This document shows positions 8,714 to 15,006 of a stretch of 64,000 nt of DNA, one piece after another. The notes beneath the pieces were generated by a model. The model was not told the DNA's origin. It saw nothing but the letters and a program-made list of their open reading frames with translations, and did no database searches. Made by a program: the position numbers and the translations under genes. Each line of letters starts with the position of its first letter. Position 1 is the first letter of the stretch. This DNA is from a virus: positions 1 to 64,000 of IMG/VR virus record IMGVR_UViG_3300046170_000347. One strand, 5' to 3'.

Positions 8714-8844
8714 AAACACTTAAATTAACAGAAAATGATTGCATTTTTGTGCACTATGTACTAAGAATGTATGCTACAACTACAGAAGGATTAGATCAAG
8801 AAGACAAAGAAGAAATATATGAAGTCGCAGCTAAATTCAAATAA
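8710..8844 (+). CDS. Tiny early protein, 44 aa
   Basis: MKTLKLTENDCIFVHYVLRM..., acidic helix toward the C-terminus. It overlaps the preceding stop (ATATGA) and the next start at 8819. Unknown. Confidence 0.5.
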   Translation: MKTLKLTENDCIFVHYVLRMYATTTEGLDQEDKEEIYEVAAKFK

Positions 8845-8959
8845 AAGAAGACATAAGCACACTAAGCTACTACAAGTACAGATCAGAATGATTGAAGACG
8901 AGTGGTATGATCGCTTAAATAAAAGTATTTACAAACAAAATACAAACACTATTGGATAA
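8819..8959 (+). CDS. Tiny basic early protein, 46 aa, ending in repeat copy 5
   Basis: MKSQLNSNKRRHKHTKLL... has a basic N-terminus and an acidic/aromatic middle (RMIEDEWYDRL). Its last codons are the promoter-like repeat itself: ...YKQNTNTIG and then the TAA of GGATAA. The same YKQN..G ending occurs at two other genes, so the repeat doubles as coding end. Confidence 0.5.
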   Translation: MKSQLNSNKRRHKHTKLLQVQIRMIEDEWYDRLNKSIYKQNTNTIG

Positions 8960-8968
8960 TATAATAAA
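8929..8968 (+). promoter_or_regulatory. Promoter-like repeat, copy 5
   Basis: TTACAAAC at 8929, GGATAAT at 8954 (25-nt offset), embedded in the end of the preceding gene. The next ATG is at 8976. Confidence 0.7.
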
Positions 8969-8975
8969 CAAAACT

Positions 8976-9167
8976 ATGCAACAAATAAAATTCTTACCCA
9001 ACAACCATATTCGCCTCGGCAATAAAACTTACAAAGGTTACCATGTCGGCGAGCTACCACCTAAATTTGCTTTTATCTACAATGAAGATCAAGACAAAGA
9101 CGGTGTAAGCGAATGGTTTAACTACAAAGGTTTAACTTACATTGAAAAAGTTGACTTACCATGGTAG
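8976..9167 (+). CDS. Small early protein, 63 aa
   Basis: MQQIKFLPNNHIRLGNKTY... It has two short similar turns (GNKTYKGYHVGE and WFNYKGLTYIEK) suggesting a small beta sheet. The ATG behind repeat copy 5 is preferred over an in-frame start within the repeat. Base composition is less AT-rich from here on. Confidence 0.6.
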   Translation: MQQIKFLPNNHIRLGNKTYKGYHVGELPPKFAFIYNEDQDKDGVSEWFNYKGLTYIEKVDLPW

Positions 9168-9412
9168 TAACTAACATGAGACAACTGCTAATCTATGCAG
9201 AGCAGCAAAAGAAACTACGTGCAAGCGAGCATAGGCGTAAGCACGCACATGACGGCAAGTGTAGTGGACTTAGCGATGCTGAGTACAATCGAGTTAAGCA
9301 TCCTCAGAAGTCTACCTTTACGAAGGCTAGAAAGTTCACTCACAACCGTATGTGGCGAGATCACACAAAGAAATTTACAGTAGAACAACTAAAACAAATA
9401 AAAACCCTATGA
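9161..9412 (+). CDS. Small basic early protein, 83 aa
   Basis: Very basic and His-rich (HRRKHAHDGKCSGL). The single CxxH-like feature is not enough to call zinc binding. The start overlaps the previous stop by 7 nt and the end overlaps the next gene by 4 nt (ATGA), indicating one transcript. Could bind nucleic acid; unproven. Confidence 0.6.
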   Translation: MVVTNMRQLLIYAEQQKKLRASEHRRKHAHDGKCSGLSDAEYNRVKHPQKSTFTKARKFTHNRMWRDHTKKFTVEQLKQIKTL

Positions 9413-9852
9413 CAAATTGGCAAAAAGAGCAGTTTATGCTCGAAGAACAGTTCGTAAAGCGTATGCTTATCGACTACAATATCAGAGAAGTAACAACACA
9501 GCGGCAGGCTAAAAACAGTACTCGCGAGTTTGAGTTTCCTGTGCCTGCATATACTAAACAAAGACTTAAGTGGCATGCTAAACGAAGTAATATAAAAGAT
9601 CTACCAAGATTACGCATTGCTTGTTTCAAATCAGGCTATGTACGTAAGCAAAACGGTGCAGACAGAGCTTATCAACTAAATCCTACATACAATCAAGAAC
9701 AAAGATATGTGTGGATGCGACAAGGTGAGTTCACTGAAAGCTCAGGGTTATATACATCAAAGTTTACTACTAAAGCTCGTGCGCTTATAACATCACCTCT
9801 TGTACGACTAAACTTTATGTTAAACTATTACCTTAAAAACTACGCAAAATGA
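9409..9852 (+). CDS. Hypothetical basic protein, 147 aa
   Basis: Start MTNWQKEQFMLEEQF at 9409 (ATGA overlap with the preceding stop). Rich in Arg, Gln and Tyr. An N-terminal helix is followed by a basic core (RQAKNSTREFEFP, KWHAKRSNIKD) and a C-terminal hydrophobic helix. The sequence ALITSPLVRLNFMLNYYL may pack internally and is not a clear transmembrane segment. No family recognised. Confidence 0.65.
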   Translation: MTNWQKEQFMLEEQFVKRMLIDYNIREVTTQRQAKNSTREFEFPVPAYTKQRLKWHAKRSNIKDLPRLRIACFKSGYVRKQNGADRAYQLNPTYNQEQRYVWMRQGEFTESSGLYTSKFTTKARALITSPLVRLNFMLNYYLKNYAK

Positions 9853-10040
9853 AAGAATATATAGATAACGAACTAAAAAAACTAGATCGAGCAATTGTAG
9901 CTACGCCTACAGAAGAGTATCTTGATGACTTTGCTAAATGTAATCAAGGAAGTAATGACTTTTTACTAATGCAAATGGCTAAGAACTATGGCTATCAACT
10001 AGCTTTACTTAACATTAAAAACAAATTAAATGGTAACTGA
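9849..10040 (+). CDS. Small early protein, 63 aa
   Basis: MKEYIDNELKKLDRAIVA..., all-helical and amphipathic. It overlaps the previous gene by 4 nt and the next by 11 nt. Unknown. Confidence 0.6.
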   Translation: MKEYIDNELKKLDRAIVATPTEEYLDDFAKCNQGSNDFLLMQMAKNYGYQLALLNIKNKLNGN

Positions 10041-10239
10041 AAAAGCTACATACTATGTAGAAACATGGATAAATGGTAATAAAAACCACGTAATAAAAAC
10101 ACTTGCTTACTTGCTTACTAGTGATTCAATAGCAAATAGAATAGATTATACTAATATATTATCAAAGTTTATTGCTTATGATAGTGACTTAGCTCTAACA
10201 GTGATTGATAGAGTTTTAAATAAAATATATGGAAAATGA
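10030..10239 (+). CDS. Small early protein, 69 aa
   Basis: MVTEKATYYVETWINGNK... helical, with a hydrophobic middle (VIKTLAYLLTSDS) but no clear membrane span. Overlapping starts and stops on both sides. Unknown. Confidence 0.55.
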   Translation: MVTEKATYYVETWINGNKNHVIKTLAYLLTSDSIANRIDYTNILSKFIAYDSDLALTVIDRVLNKIYGK

Positions 10240-10430
10240 GTAAAATGAAAGAAATAGATTCGATAGCACAAGGTGTAGCGGATCACTGCTGGGAAATACT
10301 ATATGACAGTGTTGCTTGGCAAATAGCAGACGAACCTGTAAACGGTGATGATTACAATGATCTTCACGCTGATGTAATGGATCGAGCAATCGAATACCTT
10401 TACAAACAAAATACAATCGCTAATGGATAA
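10236..10430 (+). CDS. Small acidic early protein, 64 aa, ending in repeat copy 6
   Basis: MSKMKEIDSIAQGVADHCW... acidic helical protein. Its last residues YKQNTIANG and stop are encoded by promoter-like repeat copy 6, as at 8819 and 11756. Unknown. Confidence 0.6.
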   Translation: MSKMKEIDSIAQGVADHCWEILYDSVAWQIADEPVNGDDYNDLHADVMDRAIEYLYKQNTIANG

Positions 10431-10439
10431 TATAATAAA
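10400..10439 (+). promoter_or_regulatory. Promoter-like repeat, copy 6
   Basis: TTACAAAC at 10400 and GGATAAT at 10425 (25-nt offset). The next ATG is at 10448. It could drive the zinc-ribbon gene and the RNA block that follows. Confidence 0.7.
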
Positions 10440-10447
10440 ATAAAAAT

Positions 10448-10636
10448 ATGTATTGTAAATGTGGACAAACAGTGCATCCGGTGCGCTTAGAATTAGGATA
10501 TAAAACATGCGTTTCATGTAGTACAACTCAAACGTACTCTTATGTACCTATCATAGAGCATAAAACAGGTAATACAATACAAATCGTCAGCCAAGAAGTA
10601 AGCGCATCAGTGCACAGAGCTTGGCGGCGTAAATGA
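10448..10636 (+). CDS. Zinc-ribbon-like small protein, 62 aa
   Basis: The N-terminus has four Cys in a CxC...CxxC arrangement: MYCKCGQTVHPVRLELG then TCVSCS, consistent with a small zinc ribbon. The C-terminal half (YSYVPIIEHKTGNTIQIV) is well ordered, followed by a basic tail. I recall near-identical short proteins in flavobacterial phages but no proven role. A transcription or translation modulator is possible. Confidence 0.7.
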   Translation: MYCKCGQTVHPVRLELGYKTCVSCSTTQTYSYVPIIEHKTGNTIQIVSQEVSASVHRAWRRK

Positions 10637-10639
10637 TGG

Positions 10640-10749
10640 AAGCACCGTAATGGTCCATCAAATAGCTAGACGAGTAGCTTAATTAGGTTAAGACAGTATC
10701 TCAGATTTATCTGTTTAAGTATCTTAACACATAAGTGAATAGCTAGCGG
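10640..10749 (+). other. RNA-gene-like stretch with degenerate tRNA-like arms
   Basis: No ORF. It contains a D-arm-like segment (GTAGCTTAATTAGGTTAAGAC) at about 10673-10693 and an imperfect stem ACAGTAT/ATCTGT around a loop with CTCAGAT. TAGCTAG-type sequences recur at its two ends (10662 and 10739). It may be a degenerate or divergent tRNA, but I cannot close an acceptor stem. Confidence 0.3.
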
Positions 10750-10844
10750 GAACTAGGTCAGGTAAGACGCGCACCGGTCAAAAGACAGTGGTGCACCGCG
10801 CTTAGGCTACCGACGGGTATGAGGTTCGAATCCTCACTAGTTAC
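10750..10844 (+). ncRNA. tRNA-like structured RNA B (~95 nt)
   Basis: Six of seven acceptor pairs form (GAACTAG with CTAGTTA), followed by a perfect T-arm TGAGG-TTCGAAT-CCTCA at 10820-10836. A D-loop-like GGTAAGACGC precedes a GCACC/GGTGC stem whose loop carries GTCAAAAGAC (anticodon CAA, Leu, is possible). It is longer than a class I tRNA and has an extra GC-rich hairpin, much more GC-rich than the surroundings. No encoded CCA. Confidence 0.45.
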
Positions 10845-10996
10845 AAATCGTACAGTATCACGGATTGCAGAGTAATTAACTGCATGCACGGTGGAAGTCC
10901 GACTGCGGATGTGATGAGTAATAATGCAAGTGTATGAGGTTCTTAGCCCTCCACTAAAAATACTCAAAGAGAATTTGCATAGATAACTGTACTTTT
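10845..10996 (+). other. Non-coding GC-richer stretch between tRNA-like RNAs
   Basis: No supported ORF. A weak T-arm-like GAGG-TTCTTAGC-CCTC at about 10938-10953 ends in CCACTA, as the neighbouring RNAs do, and GGTGGAAGTCCGACTG lies upstream. I cannot build a full tRNA from it. It may be another diverged RNA of the same array. Confidence 0.25.
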
Positions 10997-11099
10997 TGGG
11001 CGTGAAATGGTTAGACTATTGGAAGTTAGCGCGTAAATCTGCAAGACAGTAGCCCACTAACTCATATATAGTAACGCAGGTTCGACTCCTGCCACGTCC
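10997..11099 (+). ncRNA. tRNA-like structured RNA C (103 nt)
   Basis: Acceptor GGGCGTG pairs over all seven positions with CACGTCC (one G-U), with discriminator A and a perfect T-arm GCAGG-TTCGACT-CCTGC. The centre is expanded. AGTTAG/CTAACT encloses about 25 nt including CTGCAAG, which would give anticodon GCA (Cys); TTCGACT is also usual in tRNA-Cys. The length exceeds a standard tRNA by nearly 30 nt, so an insertion or an unusual anticodon arm must be assumed. Confidence 0.5.
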
Positions 11100-11105
11100 A
11101 CTAAT

Positions 11106-11189
11106 AGAGAGATGGCAGATATGCAGTTCATGGCTTGTCCAACACAAACCCTAACGGGAAATCGAAGTGCTTCGTGGACACATCTCTCT
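11106..11189 (+). ncRNA. Structured RNA D closed by a perfect 9-bp stem (84 nt)
   Basis: AGAGAGATG (11106-11114) pairs perfectly with CATCTCTCT (11181-11189). Inside are TGTCC/GGACA, CCC-TAAC-GGG and CGAAG-TG-CTTCG. The start resembles tRNA-Ser-like 5' ends (GAGAGATGGCAGA), but no T-loop TTCRA is present. I tried hammerhead and twister cores and found no match. Could be a novel small RNA or a degenerate tRNA. Confidence 0.45.
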
Positions 11190-11202
11190 TATAATATTAC
11201 AT

Positions 11203-11275
11203 CGCGCTGTAGAGCAGTGGCCAGCTCGCAAGGCTCATAACCTTGAGGTCGTCGGTTCGAATCCGGCCAGCGCAA
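11203..11275 (+). tRNA. Initiator-type tRNA-Met (CAT)
   Basis: The cloverleaf is regular: acceptor CGCGCTG/CAGCGCA with a C1-A72 mismatch, D-arm GAGC/GCTC, anticodon arm CAAGG-CTCATAA-CCTTG, T-arm GTCGG-TTCGAAT-CCGGC, discriminator A. The C1:A72 mismatch and the A11:T24 pair are hallmarks of bacterial initiator tRNA. It has two rather than three G-C pairs next to the anticodon loop, a departure from the usual initiator. No CCA encoded (CTA follows). Confidence 0.85.
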
Positions 11276-11296
11276 CTAATTTTAAAACAAGAATAA

Positions 11297-11494
11297 ATGC
11301 CAAATATGAGTTATTGTCGGTTTGAAAACACCGTCACAGACATGAGAGATTGCATAAATGCGATCGAAGATCGAGAAACAGATGAGCTTAGCAACTATGA
11401 AGTTAATGCTCTTTCAAATTTTTTAGATCTTGCGAGAGAAATTACTAACCTCGAATATGAAATCGAAGAAATACTAGGTGAATATGACAGCTAA
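11297..11494 (+). CDS. Conserved small phage protein, 65 aa
   Basis: MPNMSYCRFENTVTDMRDC..., acidic and helical. I recall very similar short proteins (SYCRFENT) across many phages and some bacteria, without a known function. The next start lies inside its 3' end, so the genes are coupled. Confidence 0.75.
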   Translation: MPNMSYCRFENTVTDMRDCINAIEDRETDELSNYEVNALSNFLDLAREITNLEYEIEEILGEYDS

Positions 11495-11756
11495 AGTTAG
11501 ACAAATGAAGAGTGTTAGATCAGGTAATCCTGCAGCTAATCAATTTATTATATACACTGACGAAGGTAATTACTTTCAAAGCTATGACAGCGTTATTGCT
11601 TTTAGAGGTGAGGACAATAAAATTACACTAGACGAGTACTATTGGGATTACTCTCGTACTACAAGTAAATACCGCAACCAGTTTTTAGGTGAAAGTATTG
11701 TAGATACAAGAGCTAAGATAGAATCAGGTGAGTATAAGCTAGCAGATCTTAATTAA
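11484..11756 (+). CDS. Conserved small phage protein, 90 aa
   Basis: Start MTAKVRQMKSVRSG at 11484 is preferred to an upstream GTG. Contains NQFIIYTDEGNYFQSYDS and the C-terminal SKYRNQFLGES, segments I recall as conserved in unrelated phages. Beta-rich N-half, function unknown. It pairs with the previous gene in a fixed order. Confidence 0.75.
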   Translation: MTAKVRQMKSVRSGNPAANQFIIYTDEGNYFQSYDSVIAFRGEDNKITLDEYYWDYSRTTSKYRNQFLGESIVDTRAKIESGEYKLADLN

Positions 11757-11953
11757 TGAAAGATTTTGTTAAATTTACTGTCGTATGGATCAGTCAAAAC
11801 CTTGCAATACCTTTCTGGGTTGTAGGTCATATACACTTATCTATACATACCTTTCATGATCTTTATGAAGGGTTAGCTAGCTTATGTCTACATTTAATTG
11901 TAGGTGTAGGCTTCTATATAGATTACAAACAAAATAAAAACACTAATGGATAA
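11756..11953 (+). CDS. Small membrane protein, 65 aa
   Basis: Two hydrophobic stretches: residues ~8-27 (VVWISQNLAIPFWVVGHI) and ~40-55 (LASLCLHLIVGVGFYI). Ends YKQNKNTNG inside repeat copy 7. The start overlaps the previous stop (TAATG). An inner-membrane early protein, perhaps exclusion-type; unproven. Confidence 0.65.
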   Translation: MKDFVKFTVVWISQNLAIPFWVVGHIHLSIHTFHDLYEGLASLCLHLIVGVGFYIDYKQNKNTNG

Positions 11954-11960
11954 TAATAAT
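11923..11960 (+). promoter_or_regulatory. Promoter-like repeat, copy 7
   Basis: TTACAAAC at 11923 and GGATAAT at 11948 (25-nt offset), overlapping the end of the previous ORF. Last clear copy, upstream of the gene at 11961. Confidence 0.7.
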
Positions 11961-12191
11961 ATGAAAAATACAAAACGATTAAACTTATGGAAACGGCTAA
12001 AGCCCGAGTACAAGAAAAACATAAAAGAAGCAAACCACAAGTATTCTTGGAAAATGGACAGTATTAAAAAAGAGCTTAAAAACGAATACTGGTTTACAGA
12101 AGTAAAATACGGTATTGCTTTTGATGTAATGACACCTAACAAGCTAACGTTTCTTGGCGATGCTTTTAATTCTAGTTATGCAGATGAATAA
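11961..12191 (+). CDS. Small basic protein, 76 aa
   Basis: MKNTKRLNLWKRLKPEYKKN..., a basic amphipathic N-terminus then an ordered, mixed region. An in-frame ATG at 11946 lies inside the repeat; the ATG at 11961 is preferred. Overlaps the next start by 8 nt. Unknown. Confidence 0.6.
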   Translation: MKNTKRLNLWKRLKPEYKKNIKEANHKYSWKMDSIKKELKNEYWFTEVKYGIAFDVMTPNKLTFLGDAFNSSYADE

Positions 12192-12393
12192 AGATATAAA
12201 AGAACGAGCTAGACATAAAGCTTTTGCTAAAATTAGCTTTATAGAACTAGAAAACAGAACATACAGACGAGACATTAAAGCAGGTGGTGATGGTAGATTA
12301 TCAATTGATCTACTAAAAACCTGTTTAAGATCTAATGAAAGAGAATTACTAACATGGCAATACATTGCTAAACTAATAGAAATAGATGAGTAA
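12184..12393 (+). CDS. Small helical protein, 69 aa
   Basis: MNKDIKERARHKAFAKIS..., helix-rich with an internal GGDGRLS turn. Overlaps both neighbours. Unknown. Confidence 0.6.
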   Translation: MNKDIKERARHKAFAKISFIELENRTYRRDIKAGGDGRLSIDLLKTCLRSNERELLTWQYIAKLIEIDE

Positions 12394-12832
12394 AACACTA
12401 ACAGACGAACTAATAATAAAAGAGCTAACAAAACAAGGTTGGCTAGATATAAACGAAGTTGATCAAGAAGATCAAAAAAAACTAGTACTTGATCATTACG
12501 AAGTAGAACTTACAGACAGGTTTGATAACAACTGTGGCTTCTATATATACGGCGAAACAACTAGAGATGGTTACGAAGTATATGTTGCGGCCGACAGCGT
12601 GAGAAATGTATGTATATCAGAAGATTTATACTACTATGACAGTGATCTTCATGATGCCTTAATTGATGCAATAAAAGATGAGCTTTCACCTATTTACTTA
12701 GATGATGAAGATGCTGACTTTGTTGAATACGCTATTGAACAACTATACGAGCTTACGTATGACGAAAAATACGCAGAAGCTGAATCAGAGCTTGAAGATC
12801 AAGGATATAAATGGCCAGATGAAGAAGAATAA
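12386..12832 (+). CDS. Acidic hypothetical protein, 148 aa
   Basis: Strongly acidic throughout (runs such as DVNEVDQEDQ-type segments and LDDEDADFVEYAI), ends WPDEEE. Predicted alpha/beta with no catalytic motif. DNA-mimic style acidity is noted but not evidence of function. Overlaps its neighbours by 8 and 14 nt. Confidence 0.65.
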   Translation: MSKTLTDELIIKELTKQGWLDINEVDQEDQKKLVLDHYEVELTDRFDNNCGFYIYGETTRDGYEVYVAADSVRNVCISEDLYYYDSDLHDALIDAIKDELSPIYLDDEDADFVEYAIEQLYELTYDEKYAEAESELEDQGYKWPDEEE

Positions 12833-12908
12833 TCTAACTAAAGCACTTATAATTACGTATTCTTTACTGGCAATACTAGGTATTATTTGCTTAAATAAAC
12901 TATTATGA
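12819..12908 (+). CDS. Single-pass membrane peptide, 29 aa
   Basis: MKKNNLTKALIITYSLLAIL... forms one transmembrane helix of about 18 residues behind a basic start, ending NKLL. It overlaps the end of the acidic gene and the start of the next one, which supports real translation despite its size. Confidence 0.5.
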   Translation: MKKNNLTKALIITYSLLAILGIICLNKLL

Positions 12909-13135
12909 CAGAAGAAGAAATGGAAAACATAGCAAACCTAGTGGTACAAAAGCTAGTTAAGCTACAACAAGACGGTGAAATATACCTAGGCTTAGCACAA
13001 GAAGAGGTATTGCTTGCAGAAATAGCAAGACTTACTACCCTATTGTCTATGTATGAAGAGCGTGAACAGTATGAAGCTGCCGCTATTATACACAATAAAA
13101 TTAAAAACTTAGAATCTAAACTTAATAACATATGA
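12905..13135 (+). CDS. Helical hypothetical protein, 76 aa
   Basis: MTEEEMENIANLVVQKLVKL..., two long amphipathic helices, the second with YEEREQYEAAAIIHNKIKNLE, which resembles UvrB/UvrC-motif-like alpha hairpins. A protein-protein contact domain is plausible. Overlaps the ligase start by 4 nt. Confidence 0.6.
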   Translation: MTEEEMENIANLVVQKLVKLQQDGEIYLGLAQEEVLLAEIARLTTLLSMYEEREQYEAAAIIHNKIKNLESKLNNI

Positions 13136-13959
13136 TAAAACCAATGCTTGCACACAAAGTCGGTAAAAAAGAAGTCGACTGGTCTGCAAAGAATTTTATA
13201 CAACCAAAGCTTGATGGCGTACGTTGTGTATTTACTAAGGTTGGTGCGTATTCTCGTACTGGCAAAGAATTTAAAAACGTAGCTCATCTTGAAGAAGATC
13301 TTAAAGACTTTTTCTGGAATAACCCTAATGCTATACTTGACGGCGAGCTGTATAATCACGATCTAAAGCATGATTTTGAAAAGATCATATCTTTGGTCAG
13401 AAAACAAAAACCAACTGAAGACGACAGGTCTGAGGCTGCTAATCTTGTACAATATCACGTGTATGATACTATATGGCAAGATGTAACATATGAAGACAGA
13501 TACAATTGGTTAAGAACTAACTTACCTATTGCAAAAACTATGACATTAATCGCTAATACTACAGTTGATTGTATGGCTGAAGCTAAAACAATGCACAGTC
13601 TACATCTAGCTCAAGGCTACGAAGGCTCTATGCTACGTACTAATGGCTTGTATGAGCGCAAACGATCTTACAACTTACAAAAGTTTAAAGACTTCCACGA
13701 TACGGAAGCAACTATTACAGGATATGAAGAAGGTAAAGGTAAGCGACAAGGCACGCTTGGCAAGTTTCTGATGACAGATGACGAAGGTATACAGTTCGGT
13801 TGTCCACCGGGCAAAGGCTATACTTACAAGGATCTGGCAAACATGCTACTTAACATTCATGACTACATTGGTCAGCGTGCTACCTTTACTTATTTTCAAC
13901 GAACACAAGCAGGTTCTTACAGACACCCGCTATTTAAAACACTTAGAAACTATGAGTAA
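13132..13959 (+). CDS. ATP-dependent DNA ligase
   Basis: Seals nicks during replication or recombination. The adenylation site is K26 in PKLDGVR (motif I, KxDG). Further motifs are DGEL near residue 70 (motif III-like), EGSML near 165 (motif IV) and LQKFKDF near 185 (motif V). A C-terminal OB-like region with GYEEGKGKRQGTLGKFL follows. At 275 aa it is smaller than T7 ligase (359 aa) and has no extra N-terminal domain. It starts 4 nt inside the preceding gene and overlaps the next ATG (TATGAGTAA). Confidence 0.9.
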   Translation: MIKPMLAHKVGKKEVDWSAKNFIQPKLDGVRCVFTKVGAYSRTGKEFKNVAHLEEDLKDFFWNNPNAILDGELYNHDLKHDFEKIISLVRKQKPTEDDRSEAANLVQYHVYDTIWQDVTYEDRYNWLRTNLPIAKTMTLIANTTVDCMAEAKTMHSLHLAQGYEGSMLRTNGLYERKRSYNLQKFKDFHDTEATITGYEEGKGKRQGTLGKFLMTDDEGIQFGCPPGKGYTYKDLANMLLNIHDYIGQRATFTYFQRTQAGSYRHPLFKTLRNYE

Positions 13960-14176
13960 ATGGCCAAACAGAGACAAGCATATATGGGAAGGCTGGACGG
14001 TAGGTGACTTTATTGATGACGTTGAAGTTATGTTTAACGTACGCGATAAGTATTACCGAAACGCTGGTTTTAATAATAAAGAAGAACTAAAAGACTGGGT
14101 TAAAGATCATCAACCTTATTACAAAAAGCATATACCAGAAGTTTATAGATATTTTTTATACAAAACAACATTATGA
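13952..14176 (+). CDS. Small hypothetical protein, 74 aa
   Basis: MSKWPNRDKHIWEGWTVGDF..., overlapping the ligase stop. Trp/Tyr-rich, with an acidic helix and basic C-terminal half. WEGWTVGDFIDDV is a compact motif I recall from other phage small proteins. Function unknown. Confidence 0.65.
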   Translation: MSKWPNRDKHIWEGWTVGDFIDDVEVMFNVRDKYYRNAGFNNKEELKDWVKDHQPYYKKHIPEVYRYFLYKTTL

Positions 14177-14259
14177 GCAAATTAATATGGAAATTATATC
14201 ATCAGAATATGATAAGCGAAGAAGTAGTAGGAATTTTATTAGACAAACTATATGAGTAG
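14173..14259 (+). CDS. Tiny ORF, 28 aa
   Basis: MSKLIWKLYHQNMISEE..., bounded by ATGA-type overlaps on both sides, which is the main support. Unknown. Confidence 0.4.
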   Translation: MSKLIWKLYHQNMISEEVVGILLDKLYE

Positions 14260-14377
14260 ACTAAAGACGTATAAGCATCTAATTCAAACAGATGCATTCG
14301 GAATAAGAACCAAAATTAAGAATTTTGTTAAACCAAGGGTGACAAAAGCCCGTAAAGATACTAAAGTAAGAGGCTAA
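14252..14377 (+). CDS. Tiny basic ORF, 41 aa
   Basis: MSRLKTYKHLIQTDAFG... then a strongly basic tail (KPRVTKARKDTKVRG). Its stop overlaps the next ATG (TAATG). Possibly nucleic-acid binding; unknown. Confidence 0.45.
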   Translation: MSRLKTYKHLIQTDAFGIRTKIKNFVKPRVTKARKDTKVRG

Positions 14378-15006
14378 TGTCACATGAAAGAAATATAAAA
14401 TGGCTAAACGATAGGCGCATTATCTACAGGAGAGATCCGTGGAGTGATGTGCCTACCGTTGAAACGCCTTATTATAAGTTCTATGAAAAAGGCACGCATC
14501 AATGTTATCACTTGTTTAATAGCACGGCTAAAATAACTACATACAGATCATTGAAGTGGCATTTTTATGTTTTGTATTTTCTTAATCAAGACATGCATAA
14601 AGATGAAAACGCTTTGCCGTTTTTTATGTTATTCAAGTTTATAGCTAACAAAGATAATGGTTTTGTAACATTTTTTATAAGTGATAAAAAACTAGAAGAA
14701 ATAATCAGAGATGTTTTAACTAACGGTGGGGAACCACCTGTAAACAAAAAACGTAAGATTATATTTAAACCTTGGACGCCACTAACACCTGAAGATAAAA
14801 TGCGTATTGTCGGCGAGCTTATAGGTAGATCAAGACGTATTGATGAAGAAGCCATTTATCAATGCATGTTAGATCTAAACGAGTATGGCAAAAAAATTAC
14901 CGTAGGACGCGTAGCAGGCTTGCTTAACTGTTCAACGAGAACTATACATAGAAATATGTGTAAAGAGTTAAACAAAGAAAAACAATACTTAAACAATCAA
15001 TTATGA
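14377..15006 (+). CDS. Helix-turn-helix regulator-like protein, 209 aa
   Basis: The C-terminus (about 165-200) reads EYGKKITVGRVAGLLNCS then TRTIHRNM, a clear helix-turn-helix arrangement. The middle is helical with a basic KKRKIIFKPW linker. It sits directly before the sigma-factor gene with a 4-nt overlap, so a partner in transcription switching is a sensible inference. No catalytic residues seen. Confidence 0.7.
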   Translation: MSHERNIKWLNDRRIIYRRDPWSDVPTVETPYYKFYEKGTHQCYHLFNSTAKITTYRSLKWHFYVLYFLNQDMHKDENALPFFMLFKFIANKDNGFVTFFISDKKLEEIIRDVLTNGGEPPVNKKRKIIFKPWTPLTPEDKMRIVGELIGRSRRIDEEAIYQCMLDLNEYGKKITVGRVAGLLNCSTRTIHRNMCKELNKEKQYLNNQL

